Assembly: GCF_014127105.1 (NCBI RefSeq)
Contig: NZ_CP059902.1
Coordinates: forward strand, 3,180,001 to 3,244,000
Reading direction: 5' to 3'
Source: Devosia sp. MC521
GTDB taxonomy: Bacteria > Pseudomonadota > Alphaproteobacteria > Rhizobiales > Devosiaceae
Length of the DNA stretch: 64,000 nucleotides
Shown: positions 1-10,230 of the stretch, one piece after another
Position numbering within the stretch: position 1 is the stretch's first letter
How the letters are laid out: each line of letters opens with the position of its first letter
The notes under the pieces: generated by a model
Told to the model about the DNA's origin: nothing
The model's database searches: none
The model's input: only the letters and a program-made list of their open reading frames with translations
Translations under genes and position numbers: made by a program

Positions 1-75
1 GAGCAGACCATCGCTCAGATCAATGAGCTGATGCTGCGCGAACCAGCTGCCGTGTCAGTGGCGCAAGCCCAATAG
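1..75 (+). CDS. C-terminal end of an unidentified protein (cut by window edge)
   Basis: An open frame enters at base 1 and stops at TAG 73-75, encoding 24 residues that end in VSVAQAQ. Nothing in this tail identifies a family. The next gene is convergent and stops only 20 bases away. The frame is open but too short for coding bias to be judged, so this is a probable rather than proven gene end. Confidence 0.5.
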   Translation, partial: EQTIAQINELMLREPAAVSVAQAQ

Positions 76-95
76 TCTTTGGTGTTGAGCGCCGG

Positions 96-434
96 TTAGA
101 GGCGCTCAACGAACACCGCCAATTCGCAGCCGCCCGGCTCCCGAAAATGAAACCGTCGCCCGCCTGGAAAATCAAACTGCGGTCTGGTGATAACACCACC
201 CGCTGCCAGAACGCGCGCCTGAGCGGCATCCAGATCGTCGGTTTGAACAATTGCCAGCGGCGCTGAAACGCGATCACTCGAAGCATCGATCCCAGTGTCG
301 ATCCCAGCCTGATCAAGCCCTTCGTAAGCAGGGCCATAGCTGATCCGCCCCCATCCAAACGCCTGTTCAAAGAACGCCCCGCTCGCATCGCGGTCGGCGC
401 TTGGAAATTCGATATAGGTGATTTTGTCCGGCAT
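96..434 (-). CDS. VOC (glyoxalase/bleomycin-resistance fold) family protein
   Basis: A 112-residue protein with the beta-alpha-beta layout of one vicinal-oxygen-chelate module. It opens with ITYIEFPSADRDASGAFF, the usual first strand and helix, and closes with FREPGGCELAVF, the usual last strand. Members bind a divalent metal and act as lyases, dioxygenases or binding proteins; the substrate cannot be told from sequence. The start is supported by a strong GGAGGCGAG ribosome site just before the ATG. It lies downstream of clpB on the same strand, but a terminator separates them. Confidence 0.8.
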   Translation of the reverse strand: MPDKITYIEFPSADRDASGAFFEQAFGWGRISYGPAYEGLDQAGIDTGIDASSDRVSAPLAIVQTDDLDAAQARVLAAGGVITRPQFDFPGGRRFHFREPGGCELAVFVERL

Positions 435-493
435 TCTCGCCTCCCACTCTCAAGCCCATGTCGGGCGGAAGTGTGCGGTAGCGCAAGACAGAA

Positions 494-523
494 AAAAGGC
501 CAGCCCCTGCGGACTGGCCTTTT
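494..523 (-). terminator. Rho-independent terminator after clpB
   Basis: On the minus strand AAGGCCAG pairs with CTGGCCTT around a 10-base loop and is followed by a run of Ts. It lies about 20 bases past the clpB stop and before the VOC gene. Confidence 0.85.
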
Positions 524-543
524 ATGGTCACTCGATCGGCGTT

Positions 544-3141
544 TTAGTGCACCGAACCCCCATTGGGGGTGATGACAATGCCGGTGTCGTTCGCGTCAAT
601 CAACACGCGCGCCCCGTCGCTGACGGCTCCAGTGAGAATGGCGTCAGCCAGTTCATCCTGAACCGCACGCTGAATGACGCGCTTGAGTGGACGCGCACCA
701 TAGGCAGGGTCATACCCTTCGTTCGCCAACCACGTCCGAGCGGCATCGGTCAGCTCGAGGGTAATGTCGCGATCAGTAAGAAGCTTTTCCAAGCGTCCGA
801 ACTGAATGTCGACAATCGCGCCCATGTGCTCACGACCAAGGCGATGGAACAGCAAAATCTCGTCGATGCGGTTGAGGAATTCTGGACGGAAGGCAGACTT
901 CACCATGTCCAGAACCTTGCCCCGCGCCAATTCGACAGACTCGCCGTCCTTCAGTTCAACCAGGAACTCAGCCCCAATATTGGAGGTCAGAATGATCACC
1001 GTATTGCGGAAATCAACCGTGCGCCCCTGGCCATCGGTCAAACGCCCATCGTCGAGCACCTGCAACAGCACGTTGAAGACATCGGGATGCGCCTTTTCGA
1101 TTTCGTCGAAAAGGATCACCTGATAGGGCCGACGCCGCACAGCTTCGGTGAGCACGCCGCCTTCATCGTAACCGACATAGCCCGGAGGCGCGCCGATCAG
1201 ACGAGCGACAGAGTGCTTTTCCATGAACTCCGACATATCGAGGCGGACCATTGCCGTCTCATCGTCGAAGAGGAATTGCGCCAAAGCTTTGGTCAGCTCG
1301 GTCTTGCCCACGCCGGTTGGCCCGAGGAACATGAACGAGCCAATTGGACGGTGTGGATCCTGCAGACCGGCGCGCGACCGCCGCACGGCTTTGGAAACCG
1401 CCCGCACAGCTTCGGCCTGCCCGATCACACGTCCACCCAGCGAGGCCTCCATGTGCAGCAGTTTTTCCTTTTCGCCCTCGAGCATGCGATCAACAGGAAT
1501 GCCGGTCCAGCGGCTCACCACGCCAGCAATGTCGCTCGCGTCCACGGTTTCCTTCGCCATCAAGGGCGCAGCGCCGCCATCGCCAGCTTCGGCAGCGCCA
1601 AGGCGCTTTTCGAGATCCGGAATAACGCCATAGGCAAGCTCGCCCGCTTTGGCGAGATCGCCCTGTCGCTGAGCAATTTCCAGCTGACCGCGTGCGGTAT
1701 CGAGCGCTTCCTTGAGCTTGGTCGACCCCTGCAAACGCTCTTTTTCCGCCAGCCATTTGGCCGACAGCGTTTGCGCTTCTTCTTCGAGCCCGGCCAAATC
1801 CTGCTCAAGCCGCACAAGGCGGGTCTTCGAGCCGTCATCGGTTTCCTTTTTGAGCGCTTCGCGTTCAATCTTGAGCTGCATGATCTTGCGATCCAGCTCA
1901 TCGAGCGCTTCCGGCTTGCTATCGACAGCCATACGCAAGCGCGCTGCCGCCTCGTCCATCAGATCGATGGCCTTATCGGGCAGAAAGCGGTCGGTGATAT
2001 AGCGGTTCGAGAGCGTTGCCGCGCTCACAAGAGCCGAGTCCGAAATGCGGATACCGTGATGCAGCTCGTATTTCTCCTTGAGCCCGCGCAGGATCGAAAT
2101 CGTATCTTCCACCGTCGGCTCGGAGACGAACACGGGCTGGAAACGACGGGCGAGCGCGGGGTCTTTTTCCACGTGCTTGCGGTATTCGTCGAGCGTCGTC
2201 GCGCCAACGCAATGCAGCTCACCGCGCGCCAAGGCTGGCTTGAGCAAGTTGGACGCATCCATTGCCCCCTCGCCCTTACCCGCTCCGACGAGCGTGTGCA
2301 TTTCGTCGATGAACAAAATGATCTGTCCATCAGCCGCGGTCACTTCGTTGAGCACGCCTTTGAGGCGCTCTTCAAACTCACCACGATATTTCGCGCCCGC
2401 GATCAACGAGCCCATGTCCAACGCCAGAAGGCTCTTGTTCTTGAGGCTTTCGGGCACGTCGCCATTGACGATGCGAATAGCCAAGCCTTCGGCGATCGCG
2501 GTTTTACCCACGCCAGGCTCACCAATCAGCACCGGATTGTTCTTGGTGCGACGGCTCAGCACTTGGATGGTGCGGCGAATTTCTTCGTCACGACCGATGA
2601 CCGGATCGAGCTTGCCTTCGCGCACATCGGCGGTCAGATCGCGCGCATATTTCTTAAGCGCATCATAGGCGTTTTCAGCCGAAGCGCTGTCTGCCGTGCG
2701 ACCCTTGCGAATGTCTTCGATAGCTTGGTTCATGCCAGCAGCGGTGACGCCGGCAGCCGACAGCACCTTGCCCGCATCGGTGTCTTTTTCGATCACCAGT
2801 GCCAACAGCAGTCGTTCCACGGTGACGAAACTATCGCCAGCCTTGGTCGCCGCCTGCTCGGCGGTTTCAAAGACGCGCGCCAGTTCGCGGCCCATGTAGA
2901 GCTGACCATTGTCGCCCGAAACGACCGGGATCTTTTTAAGAGCAGCTTCAACGCCTGCGCGCGCTTGCTTAGGGTTGCCCCCGGCGCGTTCGATCAGGCC
3001 ATTGGCCATGCCCTGGTCATCATCGAGCAGAACTTTGAGCAGGTGGAGCGGCGAAAACTGCTGATGGCCCATGCCCAGCGCGCCAGTCTGCGCACTCTGA
3101 ATGAAGCCGCGCGCACGCTCGGTATATTTTTCAATATTCAT
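544..3141 (-). CDS. clpB: ATP-dependent disaggregase ClpB
   Basis: An 865-residue Hsp100 chaperone that, with the DnaK system, threads aggregated proteins through its hexameric pore in the cytoplasm. In order it has the Clp N domain (about 1-145), AAA-1 with Walker [14 protein letters not shown] near residue 205, the coiled-coil middle domain (about 400-520, rich in E/K/L) and AAA-2 with Walker [14 protein letters not shown] near 605. The C-terminal part has [13 protein letters not shown]. Length matches the family. An AGGAGAG ribosome site precedes the ATG. A 17-bp palindrome lies about 115 bases upstream and may sit in the promoter. A terminator follows. The gene also carries a very long antisense open frame, which is a codon-bias shadow. 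Confidence 0.98.
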   Translation of the reverse strand: MNIEKYTERARGFIQSAQTGALGMGHQQFSPLHLLKVLLDDDQGMANGLIERAGGNPKQARAGVEAALKKIPVVSGDNGQLYMGRELARVFETAEQAATKAGDSFVTVERLLLALVIEKDTDAGKVLSAAGVTAAGMNQAIEDIRKGRTADSASAENAYDALKKYARDLTADVREGKLDPVIGRDEEIRRTIQVLSRRTKNNPVLIGEPGVGKTAIAEGLAIRIVNGDVPESLKNKSLLALDMGSLIAGAKYRGEFEERLKGVLNEVTAADGQIILFIDEMHTLVGAGKGEGAMDASNLLKPALARGELHCVGATTLDEYRKHVEKDPALARRFQPVFVSEPTVEDTISILRGLKEKYELHHGIRISDSALVSAATLSNRYITDRFLPDKAIDLMDEAAARLRMAVDSKPEALDELDRKIMQLKIEREALKKETDDGSKTRLVRLEQDLAGLEEEAQTLSAKWLAEKERLQGSTKLKEALDTARGQLEIAQRQGDLAKAGELAYGVIPDLEKRLGAAEAGDGGAAPLMAKETVDASDIAGVVSRWTGIPVDRMLEGEKEKLLHMEASLGGRVIGQAEAVRAVSKAVRRSRAGLQDPHRPIGSFMFLGPTGVGKTELTKALAQFLFDDETAMVRLDMSEFMEKHSVARLIGAPPGYVGYDEGGVLTEAVRRRPYQVILFDEIEKAHPDVFNVLLQVLDDGRLTDGQGRTVDFRNTVIILTSNIGAEFLVELKDGESVELARGKVLDMVKSAFRPEFLNRIDEILLFHRLGREHMGAIVDIQFGRLEKLLTDRDITLELTDAARTWLANEGYDPAYGARPLKRVIQRAVQDELADAILTGAVSDGARVLIDANDTGIVITPNGGSVH

Positions 3142-3256
3142 TCAACTCTCCTGTTCTCACCCGCACCCCGGCCCAATTGGCACCGCAGCTACGGAGGAAG
3201 CGTCGTTTTGTTGGATGCCCATACGCGGCGCACCCTTCGAATGGAGATGTAGGGTG

Positions 3257-3273
3257 TTTTGATCCGATCAAAA
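3257..3273. promoter_or_regulatory. 17-bp palindrome upstream of clpB
   Basis: TTTTGATC, one central C, then GATCAAAA form a perfect inverted repeat 115 bases before the clpB start. On the clpB strand the palindrome is followed by CCCTACAT, which resembles a heat-shock sigma -10 (CYTATNT) but lacks a clear CTTGAA at the right distance. It could be a regulator site or part of a promoter spacer; neither is proven. Confidence 0.35.
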
Positions 3274-3343
3274 GGGACTGATACGCAATATTTTTAGCCA
3301 ACCATCAAACCACTGATATTGAGCCAGGCGCGCACCAAACGAA

Positions 3344-3370
3344 AAATGCCGGACCATCGGCCCGGCATTT
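3344..3370 (-). terminator. Terminator after the DUF4167 gene
   Basis: AAATGCCGG and CCGGCATTT form a 9-bp stem around a short loop, 30 bases beyond the DUF4167 stop, with Ts on the minus-strand 3' side. Confidence 0.75.
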
Positions 3371-3399
3371 CAAAACTCTATTCTGCTGAGAGCCGGAGC

Positions 3400-4023
3400 T
3401 TATTCAGCGCTGGCTGGTGCGCCAGTCAGAAAGGCTGGCAGTTCACTACCATCGGCAACGCCTGCATCCTTCGGCGCAGCATCACCTTCACCGGCAACCG
3501 GACGACGGCGACGTGGGCGACGCTCACGCGGCTTGCGCTGTGCGGCTTCCCCGTCCTGCTCAACTGGAGCTGCCGCCGCTTCCGCGGGTGCAGAACCAGC
3601 GTCGCCACGAGGCTGTTCGCTCGAGGTGTCAGCAACAGCTTCAGCTTCGCTTTCTGGCTGATGCACGGGCTGAACCGGCTGCGGCGAGGCGAAGCGCGAA
3701 TTCAATTCGCTGACGTCATCGTCGTAGTCGTTATAGTCGCCGTTCTGCCCGTCACGCGTGCCCTGCAGGGCCTGCTGTGCAGAAGAAACGATGCGGAAAT
3801 AGTGCTCAGCATGCTGCAGATAATTTTCAGCCATGACGGAGTCACCGGAGGACTGCGCATCGCGGGCCAACTGCAGATACTTTTCGGCGATATGGGCGGC
3901 GTTACCGCGCACCTTAACGTCCGGACCGGTGCTTTCGTAATTGCGCGAGAGCGGATTAACGTGCTTGCGTCCGCCGTTACGGCCACGCTGCCGGTTCTTG
4001 TTGTTCTGGTTGTTAGGTCTCAT
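3400..4023 (-). CDS. DUF4167 domain-containing protein
   Basis: A 207-residue protein whose first 85 residues match the conserved DUF4167 region of Hyphomicrobiales: a basic, Asn/Arg-rich start (NNQNNKNRQRGRNGGRK), then DVKVRGNAAHIAEKYLQLARDA and ENYLQHAEHYFRI. The rest is low-complexity, first acidic and Pro/Ala-rich, then a basic patch (KPRERRPRRRRP). The RNA-binding look of both ends is suggestive, but no function is established to my knowledge. It follows prmC on the same strand after 343 bases, so it probably has its own promoter. Confidence 0.85.
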   Translation of the reverse strand: MRPNNQNNKNRQRGRNGGRKHVNPLSRNYESTGPDVKVRGNAAHIAEKYLQLARDAQSSGDSVMAENYLQHAEHYFRIVSSAQQALQGTRDGQNGDYNDYDDDVSELNSRFASPQPVQPVHQPESEAEAVADTSSEQPRGDAGSAPAEAAAAPVEQDGEAAQRKPRERRPRRRRPVAGEGDAAPKDAGVADGSELPAFLTGAPASAE

Positions 4024-4366
4024 CGGGTCGCTATGTCTAACTCTAAAAGTTAAGCGTCACATCATGGGGCGGATTGGCTAACCGCTCTGGCCCCTACCCC
4101 ACGGTGACAAATAGCGCACCGAACGGGATCAAAACTGGCTTCATGAAGACCGGGCGCTTTCGGCAACGATCCAACGGAAATCCGTAAAACTCCCTCGCGT
4201 CGCTCTGATCACCAGAGCCGCGCTGTCTTAAGACAGCTTCGCGTTTTGGAACTTTTGAGATCGCTGCGGCGCCCATGATGCGCCATTGACAGCACGCTCA
4301 AACTATCCGGTTCCCGGCGCTTTGGCCAGCAGAAAATCGCATCTCATGCCCAAAGCGCCTGCTTGT
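4024..4366. other. Intergenic region with two adjacent hairpins
   Basis: No gene is supported between prmC and the DUF4167 gene. Two neighbouring inverted repeats stand out: GCTCTG/CAGAGC around 5 bases at 4202-4218, and the 16-bp palindrome GCTGTCTTAAGACAGC at 4222-4237, both inside flanking CGCG repeats. They could be a processed or structured leader for DUF4167. Neither has a T-run on the minus strand, so they are poor terminator candidates. A 60-codon frame at 4094-4276 (minus) crosses them and is not convincing. Confidence 0.4.
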
Positions 4367-5233
4367 TCAGGCTTTATGATGCGCTTCCACAACACGATCC
4401 AGCCCACCATAGTCCTTGTGGACCCGCACCTGAGAGAACCCTGCATTGGCAAAAAGTGCGGACACTTCATTGGCTTGGTCGTAGCCGATCTCGACCAGAA
4501 TCACACCATCTGCCTTCAGATAACCGCCCGCCTGCGCCGCAAGAATACGATAAGGCGCAACACCATCAGGGCCCCCATCGAGCGCTAACATCGGGTCAAA
4601 ATTCTTCACTTCGTCCGCAAGCGTGTTGATAACTTCGCTCACAATATAGGGCGGATTGGAAACAATGAGGTCAAATCGCGCCGCGCGATCCAGCCCCTCA
4701 AGCGCCTCAAACCAACTCCCGGCCGAAAAGCTCAGCCGCTCCGAAACGCCATTGGCACGCGCATTCTCTTGCGCCATCGCCAAGGCCTCAGGATTGATGT
4801 CGGAGGCATGTCCACGCCCGTCTGGGCGATTGGCGAGAATGGAGATTGGAATGCAGCCCGTGCCAGTCCCCAAATCGAGCAAACGCCCGCCCTTCGGCAA
4901 CGCTTTGATCGCCAGATCGACAAGCAGTTCAGTGTCCGGGCGCGGCTCAAGCGTGGCCGCGCTCAGCTTGAAATTGAGCCCGTAAAACTCGCGATAGCCA
5001 ATAATCCGCGCAACAGATTCCCCGGTCAGGCGACGTGAGATCGTCGCGTTAATCGCCTCGCGCTGCGCCTCGCTGACACCGTCCATCTCGCGCGTCATCA
5101 GCCCGAGCGCATCAAGCCCCAGCGCGTGCCCCACAAGCAATTTGGCGTCGAGCGTTGCTGTGGCCACATCATGCTTGGCCAGTACGTCACGACAAGCGCG
5201 CCAAACAGCGCCGATGGAAAGCGGCGCTGTCAG
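4367..5233 (-). CDS. prmC: Release factor glutamine N5-methyltransferase PrmC (HemK)
   Basis: Methylates the GGQ glutamine of release factors using S-adenosylmethionine. The catalytic motif NPPYI lies in [11 protein letters not shown] and the SAM motif is [12 protein letters not shown]. The helical N-terminal domain clearly continues upstream of the first GTG (5167): [13 protein letters not shown] is in frame and typical of the family. Reading back, the only usable start before that segment is CTG at 5231-5233, overlapping the prfA stop as CTGA. With it the protein has 288 residues, close to family length. If CTG is not used, the alternative is GTG at 5167 with a truncated helical domain. Its substrate RF1 is encoded directly upstream. 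Confidence 0.93.
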   Translation of the reverse strand: MTAPLSIGAVWRACRDVLAKHDVATATLDAKLLVGHALGLDALGLMTREMDGVSEAQREAINATISRRLTGESVARIIGYREFYGLNFKLSAATLEPRPDTELLVDLAIKALPKGGRLLDLGTGTGCIPISILANRPDGRGHASDINPEALAMAQENARANGVSERLSFSAGSWFEALEGLDRAARFDLIVSNPPYIVSEVINTLADEVKNFDPMLALDGGPDGVAPYRILAAQAGGYLKADGVILVEIGYDQANEVSALFANAGFSQVRVHKDYGGLDRVVEAHHKA

Positions 5234-6306
5234 TTCGACTGCTCCATAGCCGCCAGCTGTGCCGCCTGATTTTCGGTGATCAGCGCATCGATCAGCTCAT
5301 CCACAGCTTCCCCGGAGATCACCTTGTCGAGCTTATAAAGCGTCAGATTGATCCGGTGATCGGTCACGCGCCCCTGGGGGAAGTTGTAGGTGCGGATACG
5401 CTCGGAACGATCGCCCGACCCCACCTGCCCCTTACGCTCTGCCGAACGGGCGCTGTCGCGCTCTTCGCGCTGCATTTCATAAAGGCGCGAGCGCAGAACA
5501 ATCATCGCCTGCGCGCGGTTCTGGTGCTGCGATTTCATCGCTGACGTCACCACCAGCCCGCTTGGAATATGGGTAATACGCACCGCCGAGTCGGTCGTAT
5601 TCACGTGCTGACCACCCGCGCCCGAGGCGCGCATGGTGTCGATACGAATATCCTCATTGCGGATTTCAATATCGATGTCTTCCACTTCAGGCAGCACCGC
5701 AACTGTCGCCGCCGACGTGTGGATGCGGCCCGAACCTTCGGTCGCCGGCACACGTTGAACGCGGTGCACGCCGGACTCATACTTCATGCGCGCATAGGCG
5801 CCTTTGCCCGAAACATTGGCGATGATTTCTTTAAAGCCGCCCATTTCGCCGGGGCTTTCTTCCATCACCGTGACTTTCCAGCCTCGATTCGCGGCATAGC
5901 GCTCATACATGCGGAAAAGGTCACCCGCGAAGAGGGCAGCTTCGTCGCCACCCGTACCGCCACGGATTTCCAGAATAATCGACTTTTCGTCGGCCTCGTC
6001 CTTGGGCAGCAGCAGGATACGGATCGACTGCTCATAGGCTTCGATCTTTTCGTCCAGCTCGGAGATTTCCATCTCCGCCATTTCGGCCATTTCCTTGTCG
6101 CCGCTTTTCAGCAGCGTTTGAGCTTCGGCTCGGTCGCGCAGCGCTTTTTTATAAGCCGTGATCTCGCCAACGATGGGCGCGAGATCGAAGTGCTCTTTCG
6201 AGAGCTTAGCCAACTCGTCAGGGCTCGCTCCTCCGGAGAGCGCAGCTTCAATATATTGAAACCGCGTTTCCAGAACGTCGAGCTTATCCTGGGGCAAAGA
6301 TGGCAT
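5230..6306 (-). CDS. prfA: Peptide chain release factor 1
   Basis: A 358-residue class-I release factor that recognises UAA/UAG and triggers peptide release. It carries the GGQ loop ([11 protein letters not shown]), the RF-1-type tail ([16 protein letters not shown]) and the N-terminal coiled region. The open frame extends 11 codons further up to a TTG, but family alignment favours the ATG at 6306 ([13 protein letters not shown]). The stop overlaps the proposed prmC start, implying translational coupling of RF1 and its methylase. Confidence 0.97.
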   Translation of the reverse strand: MPSLPQDKLDVLETRFQYIEAALSGGASPDELAKLSKEHFDLAPIVGEITAYKKALRDRAEAQTLLKSGDKEMAEMAEMEISELDEKIEAYEQSIRILLLPKDEADEKSIILEIRGGTGGDEAALFAGDLFRMYERYAANRGWKVTVMEESPGEMGGFKEIIANVSGKGAYARMKYESGVHRVQRVPATEGSGRIHTSAATVAVLPEVEDIDIEIRNEDIRIDTMRASGAGGQHVNTTDSAVRITHIPSGLVVTSAMKSQHQNRAQAMIVLRSRLYEMQREERDSARSAERKGQVGSGDRSERIRTYNFPQGRVTDHRINLTLYKLDKVISGEAVDELIDALITENQAAQLAAMEQSN

Positions 6307-6441
6307 GGGCAAGGTCTTCCGTATGGTCGGTGCAGACAATCATTGGTGCCCTGCCGTACCTGTTGAATGGGGTTTTCGGCAAGAGCCAAGCGCAAATGTG
6401 GCAAGGAAACGCACACCCTGCCCGCCCCGATCCGTCCAGAC

Positions 6442-8709
6442 TTAGCCCACTGGGATGTTTTGTCTCTCGACCCAGGCGGTCAAAAGCTGACGCACGGTCA
6501 GCCCGTTCGCACCGACACTGAGCGCCTCTGCGATCTCGTCCTGAATAGGCTTGAGATCCAGATTGAGGATCATCTCTTTGATCGGCCCGATCGAGGCCGG
6601 GCCCATCGACAAACGATCCATCCCGACCGCCATCAAGGCCAGCGCTTCAATCGGCTTGCCCGCCAACTCCCCACACATAGTCACCGGCTTGCCATGACGC
6701 TTACCCGCTTCCACCACAAGGCGAATAGCGCGCAATCGCGGCAGCGCAATTGGATCGTAAGCCTTCGAGACACGCGGGTTGGCGCGGTCCGCTGCGGTCA
6801 GGAACTGCACCAGATCGTTCGAACCAATGGAGACGAAATCGGCTTCCGGCAACAGCTGGTCAAGTTCGAACAGCAGCGATGGCACTTCCACCATCGCGCC
6901 CACTTCGATCTGTGTCGACACCGGAATACCGGCCCGCTTTACGCGGTCGATTTCCTTGGCGATCACCCGCTTGGTCTGCAAAAACTCAAACGTCTCTGTC
7001 ACCATTGGCACAAGGATTTTGAGTGGCCGCCCATTAGCCGCCTGCAACAGCGCGCGAACTTGCGTGCGCAACAATCCTGGACGATCCAGCCCCAATCGAA
7101 TGGAGCGATAGCCCATGGCCGGGTTCTCTTCCACGCTTGAGCGTAGATAGGGCACGACCTTGTCGCCACCGATGTCGAGCAGGCGGAATACGATGGGTCG
7201 CTCGCCCGCAATGGCCATGGCCTCTGCGTAAAGCTCAATTTGCTCAGACAAACGCGGCAAGCGGCTCGCAATCATAAACTGCAGCTCGGTCCGGAAGAGA
7301 CCAACGCCACTGGCCCCCGTGTCGTCGAGCATCGGCAGATCAGCCACCAGCCCCGAATTGTGCAGCAGGGTGATTTCCACCCCGTCCTTGGTCACACTGG
7401 CCTTGTTGCGTAGAGCCGCATAGTGCGCGCGACGCCGCGCCGAAACCCGGACCTTGTCGATATAGGTCTGCTCAACTTCGGGCGTGGGGCGCAAATGCAC
7501 CTGCCCAGCGGGACCATCTATAATGATGTCGTCGCCGGTTTCGCACATCGAGGCGATGGATTCCGCCTGGCCGACAGCCACGATCCCGAGCGAGCGCGCC
7601 ACGATGGCGACGTGCGCTGTCGCGCCGCCTTCTTCGAGAACAATGCCGCGCAGCTTGTTGCGGTCATATTCCAAGAGTTCGGCCGGACCCATATTGCGCG
7701 CCACGAGCACGGCATTGTCCGGCAAGTCACGCTGCGCATGGAGGCCCGAATTGGTTAGCACCCGCAACAACCGGTTCGCCAGATCATCGAGATCATGCAG
7801 ACGATCACGAATATAGGGGTCGGTCTGGCGCATCATGCGCGCGCGGGTGTCATTCTGAACCCGCTCCACCGCCGCTTCCGCAGAAAGACCATTGTCGATG
7901 GCCTCGGTCATCCGGTTCACCCAACCACGGTCGTTGGCGAACATGCGGTAGGTTTCGAGAATTTCGCGATGATCCGACCCGGTGAGCATATCGCCCCGGT
8001 CGAGCATGGCGTCGATAGACACGCGCATGCTGGCCAGCGCCGCGTCCAGACGCGCCTTTTCCACCTCGGTGTCTTCAGCAATAAAATTGCTCACGACGAC
8101 GCGCGGATCGTGGAGCACCACAGTCCCTAAAGCGATACCGTCGGAAAGACTGACACCAGAAAACATACGTGGCCGCCGCAGATCGATATCCGATCCAGGC
8201 TTGATCAGATTGTCGAAATCGGAGGTAGCCACCATCTCGGCCAAAATCGTGGCAGTGGTCAGCATCGCCTCGATTTCATCTTCCCCGTAGTGGCGGTGAT
8301 TGGCGTTTTGCACAACCAAGACGCCCAGCGTCTGGCCCGAGCGCAACACCGGCACCCCAAGAAACGAGCTATAGCGTTCTTCGCCCGTTTCCGGACGGTA
8401 CGCGAAAGAGGGATGGCTGGGGGCGTCTTCTAGGCTCAGCGGAACAGCTTCCGCAGCGATCAGGCCAACAAGGCCTTCGCCGAGCCGAAGCGTGGTCATG
8501 TGGACCGATTCGGCTTTCAGGCCATGGGTGGCGAAAAGTTCGAGCGCGCCGTCGTCGCGCAAAACGTAAAATGAGCAGACGTCGGCCTGCATATTGTCGG
8601 CGATGAGGGATACGATTTTGTCTAAGCGATCTTGCGAAGCCAGCGGCTCCGCCATTGTTTCGCGCAACTGCCGCAGCAGCCCACGTGCGCTGCTTGAGAT
8701 CGTAACCAT
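6442..8709 (-). CDS. ptsP: Phosphoenolpyruvate-protein phosphotransferase PtsP (EI-Ntr)
   Basis: First enzyme of the nitrogen-related PTS: it takes phosphate from PEP and passes it to NPr. The protein has 755 residues: a GAF sensor domain (about 20-165), the swivelling phosphohistidine domain with GGATAHVAIVARS around residue 365, and a PEP-binding TIM barrel with GLFRTELQFM and EVPSLLFELDQL. The start ATG at 8709 follows AGGTGAGG; the longer open frame running into lysC lacks homology. It lies 67 bases after lysC, as in many Hyphomicrobiales. GAF domains of this class often bind glutamine or 2-oxoglutarate-type signals; the ligand here is not readable. Confidence 0.95.
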   Translation of the reverse strand: MVTISSSARGLLRQLRETMAEPLASQDRLDKIVSLIADNMQADVCSFYVLRDDGALELFATHGLKAESVHMTTLRLGEGLVGLIAAEAVPLSLEDAPSHPSFAYRPETGEERYSSFLGVPVLRSGQTLGVLVVQNANHRHYGEDEIEAMLTTATILAEMVATSDFDNLIKPGSDIDLRRPRMFSGVSLSDGIALGTVVLHDPRVVVSNFIAEDTEVEKARLDAALASMRVSIDAMLDRGDMLTGSDHREILETYRMFANDRGWVNRMTEAIDNGLSAEAAVERVQNDTRARMMRQTDPYIRDRLHDLDDLANRLLRVLTNSGLHAQRDLPDNAVLVARNMGPAELLEYDRNKLRGIVLEEGGATAHVAIVARSLGIVAVGQAESIASMCETGDDIIIDGPAGQVHLRPTPEVEQTYIDKVRVSARRRAHYAALRNKASVTKDGVEITLLHNSGLVADLPMLDDTGASGVGLFRTELQFMIASRLPRLSEQIELYAEAMAIAGERPIVFRLLDIGGDKVVPYLRSSVEENPAMGYRSIRLGLDRPGLLRTQVRALLQAANGRPLKILVPMVTETFEFLQTKRVIAKEIDRVKRAGIPVSTQIEVGAMVEVPSLLFELDQLLPEADFVSIGSNDLVQFLTAADRANPRVSKAYDPIALPRLRAIRLVVEAGKRHGKPVTMCGELAGKPIEALALMAVGMDRLSMGPASIGPIKEMILNLDLKPIQDEIAEALSVGANGLTVRQLLTAWVERQNIPVG

Positions 8710-8776
8710 TGCCTCACCTGGATAGCCCCGGGCTACCCCCCTGCATGGAGGAGCCCGAAGCTTCAGGACAAAGCGA

Positions 8777-10042
8777 TCAGGCTTCCTTCTTGTCCAAACC
8801 GTAATATGTGTGCAGAGCGCGAACCGCAAGCTCGGCATACTCTTCATCGATCAGAACCGAAGTCTTGATTTCTGAAGTGGTGATCAGCTGGATGTTGATG
8901 CCCTTGTCAGCAAGAGCCTTAAACATGGAGGATGCAACGCCTGCGTGGCTACGCATGCCTACGCCCACGACCGAGACCTTTGCGCCGCCCTTCGAGCCAG
9001 AGAGACGGTCATATTCAAAGCGACCGCCGTTATTTTCCAGCGCCTTAACAGCCTTATCATATTCGCTGTCAGGAACGGTGAAGGTGATGTCGGTGGTCGC
9101 GCCATCATCGGCGATGTTCTGCACGATCATGTCGACGATAATGCCTTCGTCGGCCAGCGTGCCAAAGATCGAAGCGGCAACGCCTGGGTTGTCCTTGACC
9201 TTGCGCAGCGTGATCTTGGCTTCTGCCTTAGCGAGCGTCACGCCCGAAACGATCTGCTTTTCCATGATCTCATCCTCATCGCATACGAGCGTGCCGGGTA
9301 CACCGACAGAACCGTCAGGCGCGATCTGGGGCGCATTCGGGTCATCAAAACTAGAACGAACGGTCAGGCGCACCTTATGCGCCATCGCCATTTCAACCGA
9401 ACGGATCATCAGCACCTTGGCGCCGAGCGAAGCCATCTCCAGCATTTCTTCAAAAGAAATTTTGGTCAGGCGCTGCGCCTTTGGCACGATGCGCGGATCG
9501 GTCGTGTAAACACCGTCAACGTCGGTGTAGATATCGCAACGGTCGGCGCCAACAGCTGCGGCAACGGCCACTGCCGATGTGTCCGAGCCACCGCGGCCAA
9601 GCGTGGTGATGCGGTTATGGGGCGAGATGCCCTGGAAGCCGGTAATGACCGGAACCCAGCCACTGGACATGCGCTCGTTGAGCTCTGTCGGGTCGATTTC
9701 GACGATACGCGCAGCGGCATGGGAATCATCGGTGCGGATTGGCACCTGCCAGCCGGCGTAAGAGCGCGACTGAATACCCATTTCCGAAAGCACGACAGCC
9801 ATCAGGCCAGCGGTCACCTGCTCACCAGACGCCACAACAGCGTCGTATTCACGCGCGTCATGGAATTTTGAGGCTTCATTCACCCAGCCGACCAATTCAT
9901 TGGTCTTGCCAGACATAGCGGACACGACAACAGCGACTTCGTTCCCTGCTTCCACTTCACGCTTCACATGCAGTGCGGCGTTACGGATGCGTTCTACGGT
10001 CGCGACGGAGGTGCCACCAAATTTAACGACGATGCGGGCCAA
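8777..10042 (-). CDS. lysC: Aspartate kinase
   Basis: Catalyses the first step of lysine, threonine and methionine synthesis. 421 residues: the amino-acid kinase domain opens with VVKFGGTSVA and contains GRGGSDTSAVA; two ACT regulatory domains fill the last 160 residues (VKDNPGVAASIF, VGVGMRSHAG). The start codon is TTG, preceded by GGGGAAG. Feedback by lysine/threonine is usual for this architecture. It heads the ptsP-prfA-prmC block and is divergent from ubiG. Confidence 0.97.
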   Translation of the reverse strand: MARIVVKFGGTSVATVERIRNAALHVKREVEAGNEVAVVVSAMSGKTNELVGWVNEASKFHDAREYDAVVASGEQVTAGLMAVVLSEMGIQSRSYAGWQVPIRTDDSHAAARIVEIDPTELNERMSSGWVPVITGFQGISPHNRITTLGRGGSDTSAVAVAAAVGADRCDIYTDVDGVYTTDPRIVPKAQRLTKISFEEMLEMASLGAKVLMIRSVEMAMAHKVRLTVRSSFDDPNAPQIAPDGSVGVPGTLVCDEDEIMEKQIVSGVTLAKAEAKITLRKVKDNPGVAASIFGTLADEGIIVDMIVQNIADDGATTDITFTVPDSEYDKAVKALENNGGRFEYDRLSGSKGGAKVSVVGVGMRSHAGVASSMFKALADKGINIQLITTSEIKTSVLIDEEYAELAVRALHTYYGLDKKEA

Positions 10043-10230
10043 TTGCTTCCCCGGTCATCCGCCGAACCCGGCGGTACGCTTAATGATTGGCCCGGAAATG
10101 CCACAAACTACGCTGCGGATCAATGGGAAAGACCCAGGCCCTACCCAAAGCCGAGGCTGAGTGTCCGTACTGCTTCACCTTGCCCACACGGCCCTCTCTG
10201 TTGCATAGGTGCTGTAATGGAGTGCCCGAT

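Noticed and set aside
418..3252. A 944-codon open frame on the plus strand opposite clpB
   Set aside because: It is the antisense shadow of clpB: no family likeness, no ribosome site, and clpB itself is beyond doubt.
4094..4276. 60-codon minus-strand frame between prmC and DUF4167
   Set aside because: No ribosome site or recognisable family; it crosses two hairpins that look like RNA structure.
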